Of a stretch of DNA of 64,000 bases, positions 15,530 through 23,677 are shown in pieces. Within the stretch, counting starts at the first letter, position 1; each line of letters begins with the position of its first letter. The DNA is from Streptomyces sp. GQFP (GTDB lineage Bacteria; Actinomycetota; Actinomycetes; Streptomycetales; Streptomycetaceae), in NCBI RefSeq assembly GCF_021545335.1, contig NZ_CP089312.1, forward strand, positions 5,208,001 through 5,272,000, in the 5' to 3' direction. A program made the translations under genes and the position numbers. The notes beneath the pieces were generated by a model. It was given only the letters and a program-made list of their open reading frames with translations, searched no databases and was not told the origin of the DNA.

Positions 15530-16834
15530 TCACCCCTCCAGCAGCCGCTGCCCCACATACTCCCCCTCGCTCGCCCCGCCCGGCACCGCGAACAGTGCGC
15601 TCGACTCGTGCCGGATGTACTTGGAGAGCGCGTCGCCACGGTCGAGCTTGCGCTGGACGGTGACGAAGCCGCGCAGCGGGTCGGCCTGCCAGCAGACGAA
15701 GAGGAGCCCCGCGTCGGGCGTACCGTCCGCGCCGATCCCGTCGTGGAAGGACCACGGGCGCCGCAGCATGGCCGCGCCCCCGTTCTCGTCGGGGCGGGTG
15801 ATCCGGGCGTGGGCGTTGATGGGGACGACGAGATTGCCCTGGGCGTCGACCTTCTCCAGGTCCATCGCGGTCGTCTCGGTACCGCCGCTGAGCGGCGCCC
15901 CGTTCGACTTCTTCCGCCCGACGACGTCCTCCTGCTCCTTGACGGACAGCTGCTCCCAGTCGTCGAGCAGCATGCGGATCCGGCGTACGACGGCATAGGA
16001 GCCGTTGGCCATCCAGGACGGTTCGCCGGTGGCGGGGACGAAGATGCGCTTGTCGAAGTCGGCCTCGGACGGCTTGGGGTTGCGGGTGCCGTCGATCTGG
16101 CCCATCAGGTTGCGGGCGGTCATGGGCTGCGCGGTGGCGCCCGGCGACCGGTTGAAGCCGTTCATCTGCCAGCGGACGCGGGCCGCGCTGCCCGCGTCCT
16201 TCTGGATCGCGCGCAGGGCGTGGAAGGCGACCAGGGCGTCGTTGGCGCCGATCTGCACCCACAGGTCGCCGTTGCTGCGGGCCTTGTCGAGGTGGTCGGA
16301 GGAGAACTCGGGCAGCGGGTCGAGCGCGACCGGGCGCTGCTTCTCCAGGCCGGTGCGGGCGAAGAAGCCGTACCCGAAGCCGAAGGTGACCGTCAGGAAC
16401 GACGGGCCGGCGTCGCGGGCGACATCCGTGTCGTCGTGCGCGGCGGCCTCGCCCGCCATGAGCCGTTGGGCGGTGTCGGACCAGCGGCGCAGCAGTGCGG
16501 TGGCCTCGGTGCGGCCCGCGCCCGCCACCAGGTCGAAGGCGACGAGATGGCCGCGTGCCTGGAGGCCGTCGGTGATGCCCGGCTGATGTTTCACGTGAAA
16601 CATCGCCCTGTCCGTGCCCACCGAAGTGAGCGGGAGTGACTGGCCGGAGGAGCCGGCGGAATCGGATCCGGAGCCGACGGTATAGCCAGTGGCCCCGCCA
16701 GCCGCCCCGAGCACGAGCCCGGTGGCACCGGCGGTACCGAGCAGTCGCCGGCGCGAGATACCGGGCTCCCGGTTCTCGTCGGTGCTTCCGGGAACGCTTT
16801 CCTGGTCGTTTTCCTTGGTGGACTGGTCAGACAT
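15530..16834 (-). CDS. dtpA: Tat-exported DyP-type haem peroxidase
   Basis: A protein of 434 residues from ATG 16834. The N-terminus has a twin-arginine signal (S-R-R-R-L-L-G-T-A-G-A-T-G-L-V-L-G), so it is exported folded. The DyP signature GQIDGTRNP carries the catalytic Asp; N-A-H-A-R-I-T-R-P carries the likely proximal His; the ending G-L-L-F-V-C-W-Q-A-D-P is typical. Last gene of a sco-ecuC-copCD-dtpA operon. In S. lividans the corresponding DtpA works with Sco and ECuC in copper loading of the radical oxidase GlxA for hyphal morphogenesis. Residues 78-83 (M-F-H-V-K-H) are encoded by a perfect parS site. Confidence 0.93.
   Translation of the reverse strand: MSDQSTKENDQESVPGSTDENREPGISRRRLLGTAGATGLVLGAAGGATGYTVGSGSDSAGSSGQSLPLTSVGTDRAMFHVKHQPGITDGLQARGHLVAFDLVAGAGRTEATALLRRWSDTAQRLMAGEAAAHDDTDVARDAGPSFLTVTFGFGYGFFARTGLEKQRPVALDPLPEFSSDHLDKARSNGDLWVQIGANDALVAFHALRAIQKDAGSAARVRWQMNGFNRSPGATAQPMTARNLMGQIDGTRNPKPSEADFDKRIFVPATGEPSWMANGSYAVVRRIRMLLDDWEQLSVKEQEDVVGRKKSNGAPLSGGTETTAMDLEKVDAQGNLVVPINAHARITRPDENGGAAMLRRPWSFHDGIGADGTPDAGLLFVCWQADPLRGFVTVQRKLDRGDALSKYIRHESSALFAVPGGASEGEYVGQRLLEG
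16585..16604. other. parS: parS centromere site inside dtpA
   Basis: A 20-bp perfect palindrome (core TGTTTCACGTGAAACA at 16587-16602, one extra GA/TC pair on each side). It lies in frame inside dtpA and is read as M-F-H-V-K-H, just before the conserved Q-P-G-I of DyP proteins. Confidence 0.93.
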
Positions 16835-16842
16835 GGTGCGGG

Positions 16843-18816
16843 TCAGCCGATCTGCGCGTTCTTGGTGACGGTCACTTGGTCGATGTCGGAGGTCCGCACC
16901 GTCACGGCGATCTTCCAGGTGCCGGCCATGGGGATCTGGACCTCGTTCGCCGTCCAGTGGCCGGTGGCGACGCGGTCCGGGTTCACGGGCAGCGGCCCGA
17001 TGTCCTGGGCGGTGAGGGTGAAGGCGACCTTGACCTCGGGCACGTCGAACGCCCGGCCGTTGGGCCGCTCCACGTACACGTGCATGACGTTGCCGCCGAC
17101 GCGGGCGGGGTTGATGTCGAGCCGGACGAGGCCCTTGCCGTCCTGGCCGCCGGTGTCGAAGGTCATGTCGAGGGTCAGCGCGCCGGTCCCGACCGAGGAG
17201 TCCGACGAAGAGGACGACGACGAGGACGCCGCTGCGGCGGACTTGGCCTCCTCCTCCGTACGGCCCGGTTCGGTGGACGTCAGCACGGTGGTGACGGCGA
17301 GCAGGACGACGGCGATGCCCGCCTCGGCGAGCACCGAGCGGCGCAGCCCGGTGCGCAGGGGGTCGGCGTCGCGCAGCCGCTTCACGCGCGCGGTGTCGAC
17401 GGCGGCCTGCTGCCGGGCGAGCTGGGCGGCGCGCTTGGCGTCCCCGCCCTTGACGGCTCCGGCGGCGACCGGTTCCTTCTCGGCGTCGGCGGTCTCGTCC
17501 TCCGTACGCTCCGCCGTCACGGCGTCGGCGGTCTCCGGCAGTTGGGCGGTCCAGCGGCGCGAGATGTAGGCGATGCCGACGAGGACGATCACCAGGCCGA
17601 TCTTGACGAGCAGCAGCTGGCCGTACGAGGTGCCGGTGAGCGCCGACCAGGAGCCGACCTGGCGCCAGGACTGGTAGATGCCGGTCGCGACCAGCGCGAT
17701 CACGCTGCCGAAGGCGAGGCGGGAGAAGCGGCGTACGGCCGAGCCCTCGATCGGGGCGTCGGCGGGTGCCCGGAACAGGGCGACCAGGAGTGCGGAGAGC
17801 CCGCCGAGCCAGAGGGCGACGGCCACCAGGTGGACCACGTCGACGGGCATCGCGATGCCGGCCTGGATGCCGGTCGAGGCGTGTTCGGCGAGCGCCCAGG
17901 TGGCGGCGAGGCCGATCGCCACGACACCGCCGCCGATGGCGAGCCCGAAGGTGAGATCCCGCTTCGCGGTGGCGTCGTACGCCGCGTCCTCGTCCTCCGC
18001 GTCCTCGTCGGAGTCCTCCTCCTCGGGCCGGGCGTACGCCCCGAAGAGGACCGCGATGAAGAGCGCGCCGGCCGCGAGCAGCAGCAGCCGGGAGACGAGC
18101 GCGGCGCCCGTCTTGGTCTGGAGGACGTCGCCGAGGAGGCCCAGGTCGAAGATGTCGCCGACCTTGCCGGAGCCGGTGTACGAGCCGCGCATCAGCAGCA
18201 GCGCGAGCGTGGCCGCGGTCATCGCGAGCCACCCGGCGGCGACGAGCCGCTGGAGCGCCCGTACGCCGGCGCCGCGCTGCCAGCAGGCGAGGACGAAGGC
18301 GGCGCCGCCGACCATGACGATGAAGCCCGCGTACGAGACGTACCGGCCGAGGCCGTAGAGGACGCCGACGACTCCGCTGCCCGCCGACTCGTCGGAGACC
18401 TTGACGGAGGTGACGGAGGGGGCGCCGATGGAGAAGGTGTAGGCGCCGGCGACGGGGTGGCTGTCCGCCGAGACGACCTGGTAGGCGACGGTGAACGTGC
18501 CGTCGGGCAGCCCGGAGTGGAGCGGGACGCCGTACGTCGTGCCGCTGATCTCGGCCGCCTTGCCGGTGTCGACGCGCTTGCCCTTGGGATCGAGCACGCG
18601 GATCGAGCCGTCGGACAGCGCGACCTTCTCGGAGAAGGTCAGCGTCACCTGGTCCGGGGCCTTGTCGACCACGATTCCCTGCGACGGTGAGCTGCCGGTC
18701 AGCGCGGCGTGTGCGGAGGCAGGCGCGGCGCCGGCCAGCCCGGCGAGCAGCGCGCCCGCGATCGCGAGGAACAGCAGCACCAGGGGCCGTACGCGGGGGG
18801 CGATGGTCTGTGTCAC
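16843..18816 (-). CDS. CopC-CopD fusion protein with C-terminal copper-related domain
   Basis: A protein of 657 residues from ATG 18816. Signal peptide 1-35 ending A-S-A, so the mature protein begins with H-A-A-L, the free N-terminal His that binds Cu(II) in CopC. CopC domain to about 130 (second His in S-A-D-S-H-P-V-A-G). Then a CopD membrane domain with about eight helices (about 155-425), including E-H-A-S-T-G and V-H-L-V-A-V-A-L-W-L-G-G. A charged cytoplasmic loop (about 430-490), one more membrane helix near 500, a poly-Ser linker, and a C-terminal extracytoplasmic beta domain (about 555-657) like YtkA/FixH-type proteins. It probably imports or hands over copper at the membrane between ECuC and DtpA. 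Confidence 0.9.
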   Translation of the reverse strand: MTQTIAPRVRPLVLLFLAIAGALLAGLAGAAPASAHAALTGSSPSQGIVVDKAPDQVTLTFSEKVALSDGSIRVLDPKGKRVDTGKAAEISGTTYGVPLHSGLPDGTFTVAYQVVSADSHPVAGAYTFSIGAPSVTSVKVSDESAGSGVVGVLYGLGRYVSYAGFIVMVGGAAFVLACWQRGAGVRALQRLVAAGWLAMTAATLALLLMRGSYTGSGKVGDIFDLGLLGDVLQTKTGAALVSRLLLLAAGALFIAVLFGAYARPEEEDSDEDAEDEDAAYDATAKRDLTFGLAIGGGVVAIGLAATWALAEHASTGIQAGIAMPVDVVHLVAVALWLGGLSALLVALFRAPADAPIEGSAVRRFSRLAFGSVIALVATGIYQSWRQVGSWSALTGTSYGQLLLVKIGLVIVLVGIAYISRRWTAQLPETADAVTAERTEDETADAEKEPVAAGAVKGGDAKRAAQLARQQAAVDTARVKRLRDADPLRTGLRRSVLAEAGIAVVLLAVTTVLTSTEPGRTEEEAKSAAAASSSSSSSSDSSVGTGALTLDMTFDTGGQDGKGLVRLDINPARVGGNVMHVYVERPNGRAFDVPEVKVAFTLTAQDIGPLPVNPDRVATGHWTANEVQIPMAGTWKIAVTVRTSDIDQVTVTKNAQIG

Positions 18817-18835
18817 GGTGATCCCTCCCTCGGTC

Positions 18836-19300
18836 TCAGTGTCCGGTCTTCGGGTTGTACGTCGCGGACTTCACCGGCATCTCGACGGTGATCGGCGAGG
18901 TTTTGGCAAAGTGCAGCTGGACGGCGACCTTCTCGCCCTCCAGCGGCTTGCGCTTGAGCTGCTCGAACATCAGATGGTCGCCGCCGCTCTGGAGGACGAG
19001 TTCGCCGTGGGCCGGGATGTCGAGGCTCTTGGCCTCCTCCATGGTCTGCCCGACGGTCCTGTGCACGGTGACCTCGCCGGCGACCTCGCTGGTGACGCGG
19101 GTGAGTACGTCACCGGCGGCGCCCTTGTTGGTGATGACGAGGAATCCGGCGGCCATGGTGTCCGAGACGGGCTGGGGCATGTAGGCGGAGCCTACGGACA
19201 GTCCGGCGCCGTCGTCGGACCCGGAGTCCGAACTCCCGCACGCGGTGAGGGCGAGCGCCCCGGCGAGGACCGCGGCCGTCACCAGGGGGAGGCGCCTCAC
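18836..19300 (-). CDS. ecuC: Extracytoplasmic copper chaperone lipoprotein (PCuAC family)
   Basis: A protein of 154 residues from GTG 19300, which overlaps the stop of sco (GTGA). A lipobox L-T-A-C-G follows a short hydrophobic signal. The PCuAC copper site H-M-x10-M-x21-H-x-M type is visible as V-H-R-T-V near residue 85, P-A-H-G-E, and G-G-D-H-L-M-F. Such proteins bind Cu(I) outside the membrane and pass it to Sco and cuproenzymes. In S. lividans the equivalent ECuC sits in the same operon with Sco and DtpA. Confidence 0.9.
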   Translation of the reverse strand: MRRLPLVTAAVLAGALALTACGSSDSGSDDGAGLSVGSAYMPQPVSDTMAAGFLVITNKGAAGDVLTRVTSEVAGEVTVHRTVGQTMEEAKSLDIPAHGELVLQSGGDHLMFEQLKRKPLEGEKVAVQLHFAKTSPITVEMPVKSATYNPKTGH

Positions 19301-19950
19301 GGGTTCTGCCCCTTGATGATCTTCGGGAGGTCCTTGGTGTAGTCGTCGACGGTGGCGTCCTCGCCGTACAGGACATAGCCGCCGTCGGTCTTCGGGGAGA
19401 ACGCGATGACCTGGGTGCCGTGCATCGAGATCGTCTTGCCGTTCTTGTCCTTCGACGTCGGCTCGATGGAGATGCCGAGGGTGCGGGCGCCCGCCTGGAT
19501 GGTGGCGAAGTCGCCGGTCAGACCGACCACCTGGGGGTCGATGCCCTTGAGCCACTTGCCGAGCGCGGCCGGGGTGTCCCGCTTCGGGTCGGTGGTGACG
19601 AAGACGATGCGGAGCTTGTCCTGGTCGGCCTTGGACAGCTGCTTCTTGGCGACGGCGATGTTGCTCATCGTCAGCGGGCAGACGTCGGGGCAGTTGGTGT
19701 AGCCGAAGTAGACGAGGGTGGGCCGGCCCTTGGTCTCCGCGCGGAAGTCGTACGACTTGCCCTGAGTGTCGGTGAGGACGAGGTCGGGCTTCTCGAACGG
19801 CTGGTCGAGGATGGTGGCCGCCTTGTCCGAGCCGGACTCGACGGAGACGTCGGCGACGGACTGGTTGGAGTCGTCGCCGCTGCCGCAGGCGGAGAGGGTC
19901 AGGGTGGCCGCGACCAGCAGGGCGGAGGCGGCGAACAGCTTCTTGCGCAT
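19297..19950 (-). CDS. sco: Sco1/SenC copper chaperone lipoprotein
   Basis: A protein of 217 residues from ATG 19950. Lipobox L-S-A-C-G after the signal. Thioredoxin-like domain with the Cu-binding C-x3-C motif (N-C-P-D-V-C-P) and the later copper-ligand His in I-S-M-H-G-T; the strand F-V-T-T-D-P-K-R-D-T-P is the standard Sco motif. Sco delivers copper to the cytochrome oxidase CuA site and, in Streptomyces, to extracellular copper enzymes such as GlxA. First gene of the coupled sco-ecuC pair; the next genes downstream are the copC/copD fusion and dtpA. Confidence 0.94.
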   Translation of the reverse strand: MRKKLFAASALLVAATLTLSACGSGDDSNQSVADVSVESGSDKAATILDQPFEKPDLVLTDTQGKSYDFRAETKGRPTLVYFGYTNCPDVCPLTMSNIAVAKKQLSKADQDKLRIVFVTTDPKRDTPAALGKWLKGIDPQVVGLTGDFATIQAGARTLGISIEPTSKDKNGKTISMHGTQVIAFSPKTDGGYVLYGEDATVDDYTKDLPKIIKGQNP

Positions 19951-20066
19951 AAGGAGAGGTCCCGGAGGTGTGGTTCGTGGGAGGTTCGGTGCGCCGACAG
20001 ATAGGGCGGGTGGGGGCGTGCGGGACAACCGCACGCCCCCGGCGCGCACCGGAGGGTGAGCGGGTG

Positions 20067-20810
20067 TCAGACGGTGGTGCGGCGACGGCCGGCCAGCACG
20101 CCGAACGCCACGCCCGCGACACCGACGACGATGCCCACGACGGCCATCACGCGCGCGGTGGTGTCGCTGCTGTCGGTGGGCTCGGCGGCGGTGGTCGTGG
20201 TGTTCGCGGCGGGCTCCGCGGAGGCCGCCGCCTCGGTCTCCTCCGTGGACGAGGAGCCGCCGTGGTGGCTCTCGGTGGCGGCGGACAGGGCCAGCACAGG
20301 AGCGGGGTTGTCGGGCTCCTCGGCGCCGTCCTCCTGGACCTCGATCCAGCGGACGACCTCCTTGTTGGAGTACGTCTGGAGCGCCTTGAAGACGAGTTCG
20401 TCGGTGTCCTCGGGCAGCTGGCCGATGGAGAGCGGGAACTTCTGGAAGAAGCCGGGCTCGATGCCCTTGCCCGAGGCGGTCCAGGTGACCTTGGAGACGG
20501 CCTCGGAGATCTTCTCGCCGTGCAGCTCGACGGGGGTGGACAGCTTGGACGTGGTGACCTTGGCGGTCCAGCCGGGGACCGGCTCCGGCATCACCGAGGC
20601 GAGCGGGTGGTCGGTCGGGAAGCTGACCTCGAGCTTGGTGGTCGAGGCGTTGTCGCGCTCGTTCGGCACCTTGAAGTTGACGGTCGCGTAGCCGCCCTTG
20701 GCGGCGGTGCCCTCGGCGGACACGCTGACGTGCGCGAAGGCAGGGCCGGAGAGGACGAGGACGGTGGCGCCGGCGAGGGCACTGGCGGCGGCGATACGGG
20801 AAACCTTCAT
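20067..20810 (-). CDS. YcnI/DUF1775-family copper-associated membrane-anchored protein
   Basis: A protein of 247 residues from ATG 20810. Signal peptide cut at A-F-A, leaving H-V-S-V-S-A-E-G with the N-terminal His that binds copper in YcnI. The DUF1775 beta domain covers about 28-170 and includes W-T-A-S-G and F-Q-K-F-P-L. A Ser/Glu/Thr-rich linker (about 180-215) leads to one C-terminal membrane helix (V-M-A-V-V-G-I-V-V-G-V-A-G-V-A-F) and a basic tail, so the domain faces outward. It lies upstream of sco on the same strand with a 116-bp gap, extending the copper cluster. Confidence 0.92.
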   Translation of the reverse strand: MKVSRIAAASALAGATVLVLSGPAFAHVSVSAEGTAAKGGYATVNFKVPNERDNASTTKLEVSFPTDHPLASVMPEPVPGWTAKVTTSKLSTPVELHGEKISEAVSKVTWTASGKGIEPGFFQKFPLSIGQLPEDTDELVFKALQTYSNKEVVRWIEVQEDGAEEPDNPAPVLALSAATESHHGGSSSTEETEAAASAEPAANTTTTAAEPTDSSDTTARVMAVVGIVVGVAGVAFGVLAGRRRTTV

Positions 20811-21008
20811 GTCGGAAGGCGCTCCACTTCGGTGAGGTCCGAGGGCCCGGGGAGATCCGGGAGGCCTCGGAGTGGGTTCGCGGAGGAAGAGGGACGCGCG
20901 TGCGGAACGGTGCACACGCGCGCGTGCCGCACGACGGCGGCCTCCTCGAACCCCCGGACCCTCGGATCCGAAGACCCTGGGGACCCGACGGGGAGCGGTC
21001 GCGTCGTG

Positions 21009-21869
21009 TCAGGCGGCGAGCACGAGAGCGGCGGCCGGCGGACCGCGCCGGATCACCGAGTGCTGGAGCGCGGTCGCGGGCGGCCTCAGGGGTACGAGGG
21101 TGCACGCGCGCGGGACCCGCGGCGCCGCACCGGGCGTACCCGGAAGGCCCGCACGGAGTGCGCGCGCCAGCGCGAGCGCCCCGCGCAGGGAACGTACGAG
21201 CGCCCCCTCGGCCACGCCGTGCGCCGACAGCCGCATCAGCCGCAGCAGCGCCAGATCTCCGTGCCGCAGCACCCAGCCGGTGGCGACGGCCGCGAGCAGA
21301 TGGCCGAGCAGCATGGGCAGCGACGGCAGTACGGAGGTGAGGGACCCGGCGGAGGAGGCGAGGGAGTCCGCGGAGTGGCTCATGGACCCCATGTCGGAGC
21401 CGGCGCCCATCCCGGTACCGCCCGTCCCCGTACCGGTGGTCGTGCTGATCCGCGCGTCGGAGAGGATCCGCTGGGCCTGGGCCGGGCTGATCGCCGCGAG
21501 CGGCGCACCGCACAGCAGCCGGGCGGCCCGGGCGATCAGGGCCGTGTCCGTGGCAGCGGCCGTGGAAGCCGAGGCGGCCGCCGACGTGGCGGTGTGCTGC
21601 CCGAGCCCGAAGAGGGTGTGCAGGACCGTTTGCCCGACGGCCAGCAGGGCGACGATGCCCGGCAGCGAGCGGGTCCGTCCGGCGAGCGGTGCCGCGCACG
21701 CCAGGACCCCGAGGAAACCGGCGCCCAGGGTCCACAGTGGGACGGAGGCGCAGGAGGCGAGGGTGTGCCCGGCACCGGCCAGCACGACACAGACCGCGGC
21801 GAACACCGCGGCCCTCAGCATCCGGAGTGCGCTTCCGGAGGGCGCTGTGCGCCGGCGGCGGGCAGTCAT
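21009..21869 (-). CDS. Alanine-rich integral membrane protein of the copper cluster
   Basis: A protein of 286 residues from ATG 21869. I recognise no named family. It has about five hydrophobic segments (about 17-37, 42-62, 68-88, 120-140 and 185-205). Between the third and fifth is a Gly/Thr/Met/His loop (G-M-G-A-G-S-D-M-G-S-M-S-H-S) that could bind copper, which would fit the neighbouring YcnI and Sco genes. The C-terminal 70 residues are basic and Pro/Leu-rich. The gap to the YcnI gene is 198 bp, so it may have its own transcript. The role is inference from context. Confidence 0.75.
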   Translation of the reverse strand: MTARRRRTAPSGSALRMLRAAVFAAVCVVLAGAGHTLASCASVPLWTLGAGFLGVLACAAPLAGRTRSLPGIVALLAVGQTVLHTLFGLGQHTATSAAASASTAAATDTALIARAARLLCGAPLAAISPAQAQRILSDARISTTTGTGTGGTGMGAGSDMGSMSHSADSLASSAGSLTSVLPSLPMLLGHLLAAVATGWVLRHGDLALLRLMRLSAHGVAEGALVRSLRGALALARALRAGLPGTPGAAPRVPRACTLVPLRPPATALQHSVIRRGPPAAALVLAA

Positions 21870-22120
21870 GGCGGGCTCATCATCGCACTGGCCCCACGGT
21901 GCCCATAAGGCAGGTCCACAAGGTGGCGTACGGCCGGGTAACACCCCGTACAAGCGGGTACAAGCGGAAGACGACTTCTGCGAATCGAAGCCCCACATAC
22001 ACCGATTGGAGCCCGCAGTGCATCCCCCGTATGGGCGGCATCACGTCAACTGCGTGCTTACACACCGGCACTCGCGGCAATACGTACTGGTATGTCGAGC
22101 CGCGGCCTGGAGGCTGGAGC

Positions 22121-22624
22121 ATGAGCATCTGGTGGTCACTCCATCTGCGGCGCGAGGCTGCGAGCGTTCCGCTCGCCAGACGCCTGCTGCTGGGCACGAT
22201 GGAGACGGCGGGCGTCGACCCCGACATCTCCTACGACCTCTCCCTCGCGTTGAGCGAGGCCTGTGCGAACGCCGTCGAGCACGCCGGTGACACCGCGCAC
22301 GGCGACTCCCGCGGGGCCTATCGCGTCACCGCGTACCTCGACGGCGAGAAGTGCCGTATCGAGGTCGCCGACTCGGGACCCGGCTTCCCGGCGAGCCCGG
22401 TGAACACGGCGAGCACGGTCGGCCCGGCGGTCACGGAGGCCCCGCGCCGCCCGGTACCCGTCGCCGCCGTCCCGTACGACGCGGAGCACGGCCGGGGCCT
22501 GTCGCTGATCGAGGAACTCGCCGACCACGTCACCATCGGCAACAAGCCGGGCCGGGGCGGTGCGGTGGTCAGCTTCGACAAGATCCTCAAGTGGCGGAAG
22601 GACGCACCGCTGATGGCGGTGTGA
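22121..22624 (+). CDS. Anti-sigma-type HATPase (RsbW-like) regulator
   Basis: A protein of 167 residues from ATG 22121, with a ribosome binding site GGAGG about 9 bases upstream. It is a stand-alone GHKL ATPase of the RsbW/SpoIIAB kind: N box LALSEACANAVEHA, the ADSGPGFP box, and GRGLSLIEELADHV. A 25-residue Pro/Thr/Val insertion lies between the second and third motifs. In Streptomyces dozens of such proteins act as anti-sigma factors or regulators controlled by PP2C phosphatases such as the one encoded at 26093-27625. No partner gene is adjacent. Confidence 0.9.
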   Translation: MSIWWSLHLRREAASVPLARRLLLGTMETAGVDPDISYDLSLALSEACANAVEHAGDTAHGDSRGAYRVTAYLDGEKCRIEVADSGPGFPASPVNTASTVGPAVTEAPRRPVPVAAVPYDAEHGRGLSLIEELADHVTIGNKPGRGGAVVSFDKILKWRKDAPLMAV

Positions 22625-22714
22625 CACCCGGTCACTTCAGGTTTCTCACGCTTCACAGGCAGCTCTCAGCTCGCGCCCACGATCTTGACGGGCACCGTCC
22701 CTAATTTCCTGTTC

Positions 22715-23668
22715 ATGACGGGAAATCACAAGGACTCAACGATCAGCCGGCGCCGCGCTCTCGCGGTGACCGGAGGCACGGTCGCCGCAGGCGGGCTCGC
22801 GGTCGCGGGCTACCAGTCGGCCTTCGCGGACGAGACGACGACCACGACGACGGCCGACGCCACCGCGTCCGCCACGGCGAGCGAGAGCACCGGCACCTGC
22901 GTCCTCATGTCCAGCGTGACGGAGGGGCCGTACTACCTCGACAACGCCCTGGTCAGAAAAGACATCACCGAAGGCAAATCCGGCGTCCCGCTGACGCTGC
23001 GCATCACCGTCCAGGACACCACCGAGTCCTGCGCCCCGGTGGCCGGCGCGGCCGTGGAGATCTGGCACTGCGACGCCTGGGGCTACTACTCCGGCTACAC
23101 CACCGCCAACCCCGGCGGCTCGGCCCCCGCCGAGAGCGAGGACGGCTCCACCGCCAACGACAACACCTATCTGCGCGGCTACCAGGTCGCCAACGCCAAC
23201 GGGGTCGTCAAGTTCGAGACGATCTTCCCCGGCTGGTACACCCCGCGCACCTGCCACATCCACGTCAAGGTGCACACCGGCGGCGCGAAGGAGGACGGCA
23301 CCTACGAGGGCGGCAAGGTCAACTACACCGGCCAGTTCTTCTTCCCCGACGACGCGGCCGAGGCGATCTTCGCCCTGGAGCCCTACTCCCAGCACACCGG
23401 CAGCTACACCACCCTCGACAACGACATGGTGTACGACGGCGGCGGCACCTCCAGCGGTCTGCTCACCCTGAAGCCGGTCCACAAGGCGGACGTCTCCAAG
23501 GGCTACAAGGGCTTTATCACCCTGGGCATCGACCCGGACGCCGAGAACACCGGCGCGGGCAGCGGCGGCGGTGGCGGCGAGCCCCCGAGCGGCGACGCTC
23601 CGACGGGTACGCCGCCCAGCGACGCCCCGACCGAAAGTGCCTCACCGTCCGCCACGGCCTCCTCGTAA
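22715..23668 (+). CDS. Tat-exported intradiol ring-cleavage dioxygenase-like protein
   Basis: A protein of 317 residues. Start at ATG 22715; a TTG ten codons earlier would only add residues in front of the Tat signal. The signal is I-S-R-R-R-A-L-A-V-T-G-G-T-V-A-A-G-G. The core (about 70-260) is the intradiol dioxygenase beta fold: V-T-E-G-P-Y-Y, V-E-I-W-H-C-D-A-W-G-Y-Y, Y-L-R-G-Y-Q, then F-P-G-W-Y-T-P-R-T-C-H-I-H, supplying the Tyr and His iron ligands. The C-terminus is a Gly/Pro/Ser-rich tail. It probably oxidises catechols outside the cell, perhaps from plant material; the exported form is common in Streptomyces. Confidence 0.92.
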   Translation: MTGNHKDSTISRRRALAVTGGTVAAGGLAVAGYQSAFADETTTTTTADATASATASESTGTCVLMSSVTEGPYYLDNALVRKDITEGKSGVPLTLRITVQDTTESCAPVAGAAVEIWHCDAWGYYSGYTTANPGGSAPAESEDGSTANDNTYLRGYQVANANGVVKFETIFPGWYTPRTCHIHVKVHTGGAKEDGTYEGGKVNYTGQFFFPDDAAEAIFALEPYSQHTGSYTTLDNDMVYDGGGTSSGLLTLKPVHKADVSKGYKGFITLGIDPDAENTGAGSGGGGGEPPSGDAPTGTPPSDAPTESASPSATASS

Positions 23669-23677
23669 GGTACGGCC

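Noticed and set aside
16636..18690. A 684-codon open frame on the plus strand opposite the copC/copD fusion gene
   Set aside because: It is a G/C-bias shadow: the minus-strand protein has a signal peptide, membrane helices and family motifs, while this frame has only Arg/Gly/Val-rich noise. The same applies to other long antisense frames, such as 621-1595, 4790-6742 and 50075-54643.
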